Assembly: GCA_035524895.1 (NCBI GenBank)
Contig: DATLFI010000093.1
Span: 1-5,060, forward strand
DNA from: DATLFI01 sp035524895
GTDB taxonomy: Bacteria; Acidobacteriota; Thermoanaerobaculia; Multivoradales; Multivoraceae
Direction of reading: 5' to 3'
DNA: 5,060 nt
Positions within the stretch are counted from its first letter, which is position 1; every line of letters starts with the position of its first letter. Below the pieces are notes generated by a model. The model saw only the letters and a program-made list of their open reading frames with translations, was not told the origin of the DNA and ran no database searches. Below, in pieces: positions 1-3,927 of this stretch. The translations under genes were made by a program, and so were the position numbers.

Positions 1-395
1 TCCCTCAGACTCAGCAAGAACACCGCCCATTTCATGCTGCAGTGGGCCATGAACTCCACCGGTTCCTTCCAGTTCCGATGTCCGAAGATCAGGATCGTCA
101 TCTCACTGTCCTCGGCTAGCTGGAAAGTGGCCTCGGTCCCGATCCATTCCGACGGTCCATCGGTGAAGTGCCAACGGACTTCCCGGTTGGGCTCCAGCTT
201 GGTCATCTCGAAATCCATGTGCCCGATCTCCCTCCCGTCCGGGTGAAGAAAACGAGTGTTGACCTTCCCGCCGACCGTCGCCGTACCGGTCGTGTCGCGG
301 GTCCACCATCCTGCCACGCCCTGCGCTGTTGCCACCGCCTCATACACTTTGCTTGCGGGAGCCTTGATGCCGATCCGATGAACGATGTCTACCAC
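1..395 (-). CDS. SRPBCC (AHSA1-like) domain protein, 3' end outside window
   Basis: This frame is open from a GTG at 395-393 to the left edge, giving 131 codons. It is the third gene of the operon, 26 bp after the ArsR stop. The start is set by a perfect AAGGAGG (401-407) five bases before the GTG; the nearby ATG at 411-413 is out of frame and stops after seven codons. Family signs are a VVDIVHRIGIKAPASKVYEA opening (first strand and helix), GWWT at residues 29-32, a central run of alternating strands, and a late segment with FGHRNW near 104-109, then EFMAHCSMKW and FLLSL near 114-130. Such START/Bet v1-like folds enclose a hydrophobic cavity. The group is often called 'activator of Hsp90 ATPase homologue', but bacterial members next to ArsR genes mostly have no known ligand. 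I estimate that about 15-30 C-terminal residues are missing. Family call is firm; specific function unknown. Confidence 0.9.
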   Translation of the reverse strand, partial: MVDIVHRIGIKAPASKVYEAVATAQGVAGWWTRDTTGTATVGGKVNTRFLHPDGREIGHMDFEMTKLEPNREVRWHFTDGPSEWIGTEATFQLAEDSEMTILIFGHRNWKEPVEFMAHCSMKWAVFLLSLR

Positions 396-400
396 AGGTT

Positions 401-407
401 CCTCCTT
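401..407 (-). promoter_or_regulatory. Shine-Dalgarno site of the downstream SRPBCC gene
   Basis: Read on the minus strand this is AAGGAGG, followed by a 5-base spacer and GTG. It is a full match to the anti-Shine-Dalgarno core and fixes the GTG start at 395. It also implies that this gene can be translated efficiently without coupling to the ArsR gene ahead of it. Confidence 0.85.
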
Positions 408-421
408 GCCATGCTGGATGT

Positions 422-766
422 CTAGTCTTCGTCTTGCTCTACGAACGCCTTCAACCTCGCCGCTGCCGCGTCCCACTGCGCCGAGACGTCATCGAGGTAC
501 TGCCGCGCGACCTTGAGTCGTTTCATATCGAGCGAGAACACATGCTCCCGGCCCTCCTTCCTGTCTCGCACCAGGCCTGCCTTCTCGAGTGCGTGCAGGT
601 GCCGCGTGATCGCCTGGCGGGTGATACCGCTGCCTGCGCTCAGGCGGGTAATCGAGAGCGGGCCTTCCGTCGAGAGGCGATGCATCAGGCGGAGACGCGT
701 CGTGTCGCCCAGGGCGGCGAACACCGGTGCGGCCTGGCGCGCAGCCGACCCGCGACTAGCTGACAT
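422..766 (-). CDS. ArsR-family winged-helix transcriptional repressor
   Basis: A 114-aa protein of normal ArsR/SmtB length. FAALGDTTRLRLMHRLS (about 16-32) forms the first helices. The helix-turn-helix spans about 38-65, with recognition helix TRQAITRHLHALEKAG (49-64). A basic wing, RDRKEGREHVFSL, follows at 67-79, and a C-terminal amphipathic helix (80-110) probably dimerises. There are no cysteines and no ELCVCD box, so metal sensing of the ArsR/CadC type is unlikely. ArsR proteins lacking metal sites and paired with SRPBCC genes are a common but poorly characterised group. The ATG at 766 lies inside the end of the upstream SRPBCC gene (11-bp overlap) with only a weak purine-rich stretch ahead, which suggests translational coupling. 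The likely targets are the two GCAAC-type inverted repeats at its own operon promoter (inference). Confidence 0.93.
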   Translation of the reverse strand: MSASRGSAARQAAPVFAALGDTTRLRLMHRLSTEGPLSITRLSAGSGITRQAITRHLHALEKAGLVRDRKEGREHVFSLDMKRLKVARQYLDDVSAQWDAAAARLKAFVEQDED

Positions 767-1226
767 AGCTCGCGAGCTTCTTCGACTGGCCGGTCCACCC
801 CGCCTCGTTCATCCGGAACGCCTCGGCCCGCCGCGAAGCCGGCAACCGGTCGAAGCCGGACTCCGTGATCGTGATGGCGGTGCCCCTTGCGGTTGCTTCC
901 AGGCGGAATTCGACCAGTGTGGTCGGCTCGGCCGTGTAGTCGATTGCGGGATCCATCGCGTATGGGTGCCAGCGATAGGAGAAGTAGCCCTCGGGCTCGA
1001 TCTTCTCGATCTGGATTTCCAGCGTGACGTGCTCGTAGCCCGGGATGGTGAGCCGCCCGAAGACGGTCGCCCCCGGCATGAAGGGACGGTCGAGCTCCAT
1101 CCGAAACCAGGTGCCGAACTCGGCGGAACTGGAGATCGCCCGCCATACCCGGGAGCGCTTGGCGCTTACCTCGAAGTGCTTCTCGATCCGGTCGGTGGTG
1201 TCTGGCTTGTCGGTCGCGGTGGTCAT
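756..1226 (-). CDS. SRPBCC (AHSA1-like) domain protein, first gene of operon
   Basis: A complete 156-aa protein of typical length for the AHSA1/START-like SRPBCC family. The first strand and helix cover about 13-32 (RIEKHFEVSAKRSRVWRAIS). Next come FGTWFRMEL (37-45), strands around 55-85 with FSYRWHPYA (82-90), strand LVEFRLEATARGTAITITES (104-123), and the long closing helix 128-155 with FRMNEAGWTGQSKKLASYV. I see no signal peptide or membrane segment, so it is probably cytoplasmic. The fold normally makes a cavity for a hydrophobic ligand; its ligand or reaction cannot be told from sequence. Database labels such as 'vanillate O-demethylase' sometimes attach to this family but are not supported here. 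The ATG at 1226 has GGGGGAG nine bases upstream. It overlaps the ArsR gene by 11 bp and is transcribed from the predicted promoter at 1285-1313. Confidence 0.92.
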   Translation of the reverse strand: MTTATDKPDTTDRIEKHFEVSAKRSRVWRAISSSAEFGTWFRMELDRPFMPGATVFGRLTIPGYEHVTLEIQIEKIEPEGYFSYRWHPYAMDPAIDYTAEPTTLVEFRLEATARGTAITITESGFDRLPASRRAEAFRMNEAGWTGQSKKLASYVS

Positions 1227-1266
1227 ACGTCGTTGCTCCCCCGTCGGTCAGTGGTTTCGAAATCGC

Positions 1267-1282
1267 GCAACGCTTACGTTGC
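1267..1282. promoter_or_regulatory. Operator O2: inverted repeat over the predicted transcription start
   Basis: GCAACG-CTTA-CGTTGC is a perfect 6-bp inverted repeat with a 4-bp spacer. It begins two bases downstream of the predicted -10 on the minus strand and covers the expected start point near 1278. It has the same architecture as the repeat at 1310-1325. A dimeric winged-helix repressor is the natural reader, and the ArsR protein of this operon is the obvious candidate (inference). Confidence 0.72.
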
Positions 1283-1284
1283 AT

Positions 1285-1313
1285 ATAATAGCAGGTCGGC
1301 CGGAAACACGCAA
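1285..1313 (-). promoter_or_regulatory. Predicted sigma70-type promoter of the SRPBCC-ArsR-SRPBCC operon
   Basis: On the minus strand there is TTGCGT (1308-1313) as -35, a 17-bp spacer, and TATTAT (1285-1290) as -10, which matches five of six consensus bases. The -35 is poor (three of six). An A8 tract (plus-strand T8 at 1328-1335) falls at about -50 to -57 and could act as an UP-like element. The predicted start near 1278 gives a leader of about 52 nt to the ATG at 1226. Confidence 0.65.
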
Positions 1314-1326
1314 CACATTTGTTGCG
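1309..1326. promoter_or_regulatory. Operator O1: inverted repeat over the -35
   Basis: CGCAACA-CATT-TGTTGCG is a perfect 7-bp inverted repeat with a 4-bp spacer and overlaps the predicted -35. Its core differs from O2 only at the innermost arm pair and in the spacer. The two centres are 43 bp apart, about four helical turns, so bound dimers would lie on the same DNA face. On the plus strand the repeat is followed by GTTTTTTTT and also looks like an intrinsic terminator for antisense transcription. Confidence 0.72.
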
Positions 1327-1367
1327 GTTTTTTTTGGAGGAGGACAGCTGCTGGCGGTCAGAGGTAA

Positions 1368-1547
1368 GGGAGGGGTTCTTCACAGGGTAGGGGAAGGAGT
1401 TGGTCAGGGCAGTTCGGCTTCAACACCTGCGCCGGATCGACTCGCCCGGCCTTCGATGCCGATGGCAGCGTCACCATCAGCGGGACTCCTACGACGACCC
1501 GGTTGCCGGTCATCGCCTTCATCAGCTTTCCGGGGTGGGCTTCCTAA
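1368..1547 (+). pseudogene. 3' remnant of an unidentified coding sequence
   Basis: This frame is open from just after a TAA at 1365-1367 to a TAA at 1545-1547 but contains no ATG, GTG or TTG, so it cannot be a complete gene. The last 45 or so codons (from about 1413) look genuinely coding: about four fifths end in G or C, and the peptide reads smoothly, with FGFNTCAGSTR, then FDADGSVTISGTPTTTR, then LPVIAFISFPGWAS. The strand-like, Thr/Ser/Gly-rich part would suit a secreted or surface beta domain, but I do not recognise the family. The first 15 codons are Gly/Arg/Ser-rich and probably non-coding. The stop lies within the left edge of the attC-like hairpin, as is common for genes in integron cassettes. 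The 5' part is missing, with the remnant ending against the SRPBCC operon promoter region. Confidence 0.35.
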
Positions 1548-1605
1548 CCAGGCGCTGAACCTGCCACGCCCGACGCGCGGGCGCGCAGGTTAGCGCCAAG
1601 TCGTT
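1543..1605 (+). repeat. attC-like imperfect hairpin (possible degenerate integron recombination site)
   Basis: The left arm is GGCGCT (1551-1556), an unpaired G (1557) and AACCTGC (1558-1564). The right arm is GCAGGTT (1585-1591) and AGCGCC (1592-1597), complementary except for the extra G. An inner stem pairs CGCCCG (1567-1572) with CGGGCG (1578-1583) around loop ACGCG. Integron attC sites share this plan: a long hairpin with an extrahelical base in one arm, an AAC-ending box outside the left arm and a GTT-starting box outside the right. Here CCTAAC (1543-1548) fits the left box. The right side offers GTT at 1603-1605, but the following CTAT does not fit GTTRRRY, so the site would be degenerate. 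There is no U-tract, which argues against an intrinsic terminator. No integrase is in view. Confidence 0.42.
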
Positions 1606-1742
1606 CTATGAGAGCGATTGTCAAGACCGCACTCCGTGGCCGCTGAGAGCTCGAGCGGTTTATCCGCCTTGGCAGTCAGCCCCCGATGTACGATCTGGCG
1701 AGGTCCCTTGGTGCCCGGGGTGGGTGCAGTCTTCTTTCGCAT
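1590..1742 (-). CDS. Possible small basic protein, unrecognised
   Basis: A 50-codon ORF from an ATG at 1742-1740 to a TAA at 1592-1590. The reason to list it is a good GAGGAA Shine-Dalgarno five bases before the ATG. The product starts MRKKTAPTPGTKGPRQIV, is rich in Lys and Arg, and has no hydrophobic segment or recognisable domain. Third-position GC is only moderate, below that of the clear genes nearby. Its stop codon lies in the right arm of the attC-like hairpin. The frame stays open upstream to about 1997, but that part looks non-coding. A TGGAC-GGT-GTCCA inverted repeat (1776-1788) sits about 35 bp upstream of the ATG. It could be a real small gene, a gene fragment or chance. Confidence 0.22.
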   Translation of the reverse strand: MRKKTAPTPGTKGPRQIVHRGLTAKADKPLELSAATECGLDNRSHRTTWR

Positions 1743-2020
1743 CGTTCTTCCTCGGTTGGTCTCCCGATGCGTTTCTGGACGGTGTCCAAGAGTTGAGGGT
1801 CGCGCGGGGCGAACCATGGTTCTATCTGAGACTCGGCCGCCTAGGGCCGGCCTGTCGCTTTTTCGGGTTCTGCGGAGGGGCCTACGGTTAGACGAGTGCC
1901 TCGGCGTGACTGTGAGCCGGGCGAACGACTTGCTCGAGACTGTCCCCCGCACCCTCGTCCCGGATCCTGGAGCCGTCGCCGAGGGGAACGTCCCCACCGC
2001 GGCCGTCCTGAGTCCGGACG
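1743..2020. other. Non-coding flank of the IS110 remnant, no supported gene
   Basis: Neither strand has a convincing gene here. The stretch is the 3' flank of the truncated IS110-type transposase and may include part of that element's non-coding end. Visible structure is limited to small inverted repeats: TGGAC-GGT-GTCCA at 1776-1788 and GGGGA-ACG-TCCCC at 1983-1995, the latter about 25 bp after the transposase stop. Neither has a U-tract. I could not place the element's terminus. Confidence 0.4.
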
Positions 2021-2551
2021 CTAGCGCGCTTGCATCGTCAGCTTCGTCGGATCGTAGCGTTCTCCTGTCTTCCAGAGCCGTAGCGTGAGTGAGGCGACTT
2101 TACGGGTCAGCGTTACGCGCGCGAGCTCCTCCCTCATCCCGCGAGCGATCATTCCTTTGTAGAGGTCCTGCAACGGGCCCGGCCGTCGCGTAGCCGCTGT
2201 CGCCGCGCCCTTGAAGACGTCCTTCACCACCCGGTTGTGATTTCGGTTGAGTCCCCGGGTCATGGGTGCGCGGCGCCGTCGTACGGACCGACCATCCACC
2301 AGCGAGTAGTCGGAGCTCGACGCCGTCACGACGGCCAAGCCACTGTAGGCCCACAGGTTCCGCCTCGTGCGAAACCGCCACGGTGTGCGCATCGTGGCCA
2401 GCAGCAGGGCCACGCGTACCGGACCCAGGTACGGAATGCTCAGCAACACCGACCACGCCGCATCGCGCCTCGCCTCGGCCACCATCGCCGCCTTCACCTT
2501 CGGCCTCAGCTCCCGCAGCACGTCCAGCTCGGCGTAGAGCGCCTCGGCGCG
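2021..2551 (-). pseudogene. IS110-family transposase, C-terminal fragment
   Basis: A 176-codon remnant on the minus strand. It carries the C-terminal Transposase_20 part of IS110-type enzymes: the linker helix RAEALYAELDVLRELRPKVK (1-20), a helix-hairpin-helix-like LSIPYLGPVRVALLLA (37-52), LWAYSGLAVVTASSSDY (66-82), and the MTRGLNRNHNRVVKD block (97-111) where family members typically have a G-N-R-x-L-like motif. It ends in a helical tail, LTRKVASLTLRLWKTGERYD (148-167). The N-terminal RuvC-like DEDD domain, roughly 150-200 residues, is absent. Going upstream, the frame meets a TAA at 2552-2554, and the IS256 element begins about 8 bases later. An internal GTG at 2521 could start a 166-aa product, but without the DEDD domain it cannot be an active recombinase. 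No N-terminal half is found beyond the IS256 element. Confidence 0.88.
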
Positions 2552-2561
2552 TTAGTGTCGC

Positions 2562-2582
2562 GAGATTTGTGTAAAAGCGGAT
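2562..2582 (+). repeat. Left terminal inverted repeat of the IS256 element
   Basis: It reads GAGATT-TGTGTAAAA-GCGGAT. It matches the right end read inward (GATCTC-TGTGTAAAA-C-GCGGAG) through nine identical core bases and then GCGGA with one inserted base. The outermost six bases match poorly, so the exact tip is uncertain. Confidence 0.75.
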
Positions 2583-2607
2583 GGGCTGGACGTAGGGCAA
2601 GAAAAAA

Positions 2608-2700
2608 CGGAAGCTCCTCGTTGGTTTGTTCATCGTCACATGAACCGAGGGAGCCGTGGGCGGCGGAGCCGTCCCGGAACCCTCAAGCGAGGAGCTTCCG
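2608..2700 (+). promoter_or_regulatory. Folded leader burying the transposase ribosome-binding site
   Basis: CGGAAGCTCCTCG (2608-2620) is the exact reverse complement of CGAGGAGCTTCCG (2688-2700), which contains the Shine-Dalgarno GAGGAG (2689-2694) and ends at the base before the ATG. A transcript starting upstream of 2608 would pair the two and hide the site. The 67-nt loop can form smaller hairpins: GTTCAT/ATGAAC (2628-2633 with 2640-2645), and GCCG-TGGG-CGGC (2653-2664) closed by GGGA/TCCC (2649-2652 with 2672-2675). Leaders of this type are known in IS10 and IS50, where they stop read-through transcripts from producing transposase. The function here is inferred. Confidence 0.65.
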
Positions 2701-3882
2701 ATGCAAGACGTTGTCGAGATGGAGCGGGTCGCGCAAGGCGAGCTGCGGGATGACCTGAGCGCGCTGTTTCGCGGCTCGATCCGGCTGATGCTCGAGATGG
2801 TGCTCGAGGAGGAGTTGAAGGCGATGGTCGGAGCCCGGCGCTTCGAGCGCGTGGGGAGCCGCAAGGACCACCGGAACGGGACGTACCTGAGACGGCTCCT
2901 GACGAGCCTGGGCCAGATCGACGTCACGGTCCCGAGGAGCCGCGAGCAGGGCTCGCCGGCCGACGTGATTGGCCGCTACCAGCGCCGGAGCCCGGAGCTC
3001 GACGAGATGATGGTCGAGGCCTACGTGAGCGGTGTCTCCCAGCGGAAGATGGCCGACGTCACGGAGGCGCTGATGGGCGAGCGGGTCGGGCGCTCGACGG
3101 TGAGCCGGGTCGCGAAGCGGCTCGACGAGGTGGTCCAGGAGCTTCGCAGCGCACCGATCGAGGGAGCTCACCCCTACCTGTACCTGGACGCGACGTTCCT
3201 GGACGCGCGCTGGGCGAAGAAGGTCGAGAACGTGAGCGCGCTCGTGGCTTACGCCGTGGGCCCGGACGGCCACCGGAGGCTCCTGGGCGTCTCCCTGGGC
3301 GCCGAGGAGTCGCAGGCGAGCTGGTCGGAGCTCCTGGCCGAGCTCGTCGAGCGGGGTCTGTCCGGTGTCCAGCTCGTGATCGCCGACGAGCACGCCGGCC
3401 TCGCGGCCGCGGTCAGGAAGTTCCTGCCCGAGGCGCGACGCCAGAGGTGCACGGTCCACCTGCAGCGGAACGTAGGGGCGAAGGTGCCTCATCGGCTCAG
3501 AAAGCGCGTGGCTCGCGAGGTCGCGGCGATCTTCCAGGCGCCCGGGCTCGCGGAGTCGAAGAAGCTCTTGGCCGAGTTCAAGGCTCGCTGGCACAAGGAG
3601 CTCCCGGAGGCCGTCGAGGTGCTCGAGCGCGGCTTCCCGGCCGCGACGCAGTTCTACGCGTTTCCTGAGGCCCACTGGCCGCGGCTGCGCACCACCAACG
3701 GCCTCGAGCGGCTGCACGGCGAGATCAAGCGCAGGATCAGGTCCGCCGGCGCGTTCCCCGACCGCGCCAGCGCGCTCCGGCTCATCACCGCCGTCGCGAT
3801 CAAGACGACCACGATCTGGGGTGACCGTCGCTACCTCGACCTGTCCCTCCTCGAGACGCAGGAGGTGGCCCAGGCAGCTTAG
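2701..3882 (+). CDS. IS256-family (Mutator-type) transposase
   Basis: An intact 393-aa DDE transposase, within the usual 380-420 aa of the family. The N-terminal region includes RFERVGSRKDHRNGTYLRRL (48-67) and a helical DNA-binding part, VSQRKMADVTEALMGERVGRSTVSRV (112-137). The catalytic core has the first Asp in YLYLDATFLDARW (D163), the second in LVIADEHAGL (D229), the conserved RCTVHLQRNV segment (C250, H253), and the Glu in TTNGLERLHGEIKRR (E336). It cuts and joins the element's ends. The ATG at 2701 is chosen because GAGGAG lies six bases before it; a GTG at 2656 in the same frame lacks such a site and would lie inside the folded leader. Codon use is strongly GC-biased. No frameshift or lost catalytic residue is seen, so it is potentially active. 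Confidence 0.96.
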   Translation: MQDVVEMERVAQGELRDDLSALFRGSIRLMLEMVLEEELKAMVGARRFERVGSRKDHRNGTYLRRLLTSLGQIDVTVPRSREQGSPADVIGRYQRRSPELDEMMVEAYVSGVSQRKMADVTEALMGERVGRSTVSRVAKRLDEVVQELRSAPIEGAHPYLYLDATFLDARWAKKVENVSALVAYAVGPDGHRRLLGVSLGAEESQASWSELLAELVERGLSGVQLVIADEHAGLAAAVRKFLPEARRQRCTVHLQRNVGAKVPHRLRKRVAREVAAIFQAPGLAESKKLLAEFKARWHKELPEAVEVLERGFPAATQFYAFPEAHWPRLRTTNGLERLHGEIKRRIRSAGAFPDRASALRLITAVAIKTTTIWGDRRYLDLSLLETQEVAQAA

Positions 3883-3888
3883 CCGTAC

Positions 3889-3900
3889 CGAGGAGCTCCG
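3889..3900 (+). repeat. Third copy of the leader repeat near the IS256 right end
   Basis: CGAGGAGCTCCG matches the right arm of the leader hairpin (CGAGGAGCTTCCG, 2688-2700) except for one missing T. It lies seven bases after the transposase stop, and in inverted orientation relative to the copy at 2608-2620. The inverted copies near both ends may be subterminal binding sites for the transposase (inference). Confidence 0.5.
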
Positions 3901-3901
3901 C

Positions 3902-3922
3902 TCCGCGTTTTACACAGAGATC
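3902..3922 (-). repeat. Right terminal inverted repeat of the IS256 element
   Basis: Read inward on the minus strand it is GATCTC-TGTGTAAAA-C-GCGGA. It pairs with the left end as described there. It ends five bases before the TTG that begins the downstream membrane-protein frame. Confidence 0.75.
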
Positions 3923-3927
3923 GGGAC

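Larger units (their letters stand above)
2562..3922 (+). mobile_element. IS256-family insertion sequence, apparently complete
   Basis: An element of about 1361 bp with one intact Mutator-type DDE transposase gene. The two ends, each read inward, share TGTGTAAAA and then GCGGA after a one-base offset; TGTGTAAAA-type ends are known in the IS256 family. The outer boundary is uncertain by about six bases. Both sides show GAGAT next to the shared core (2562-2566 and 3917-3921), which could be part of the ends or a short direct repeat. No 8-9 bp target duplication, the usual IS256 footprint, is visible: AGTGTCGC on the left against GGGACTTG on the right. The left flank is a broken IS110 gene; the right flank is the start of a membrane-protein gene. 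Confidence 0.85.

Noticed and set aside
767..778. Perfect 12-bp palindrome AGCTCGCGAGCT just before the ArsR ATG
   Set aside because: It encodes the C-terminal residues of the SRPBCC protein, can form only a 4-bp stem, and does not resemble the operator motif; probably chance.
1284..1289. Exact TATAAT on the plus strand as a possible divergent promoter
   Set aside because: No acceptable -35 lies 16-18 bp upstream and no plus-strand gene with a start follows. The same bases are better used as the minus-strand -10.
513..1367. A 284-codon plus-strand frame opposite the SRPBCC-ArsR genes
   Set aside because: Antisense shadow of conserved genes in GC-rich DNA; the composition is Arg/Pro-rich and it has no domain or ribosome-binding support.
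685..1383. A 232-codon minus-strand frame spanning the first SRPBCC gene and the ArsR gene
   Set aside because: It lies in another frame of two well-supported genes, crosses the promoter and operators, and its product is Arg/His/Gly-rich with no family features.
1608..1646. A short plus-strand ORF starting MRAIVKTALRG after the attC-like site
   Set aside because: It stops after 12 codons; any resemblance to a dehydrogenase N-terminus is too short to support.
2656..2700. Upstream GTG at 2656 as the transposase start
   Set aside because: It has no good Shine-Dalgarno and lies inside the folded leader, while ATG 2701 has GAGGAG at six bases and starts where related transposases typically do.
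2100..2927. A 275-codon minus-strand frame joining the IS110 and IS256 regions
   Set aside because: It crosses the IS boundary and overlaps both transposases in other frames; its right part is antisense to the IS256 leader and N-terminus.
2683..3717. A 344-codon minus-strand frame opposite the IS256 transposase
   Set aside because: Antisense shadow of an intact transposase with all its catalytic motifs; the product is rich in Arg, Leu, His and Asp with no domain signs.
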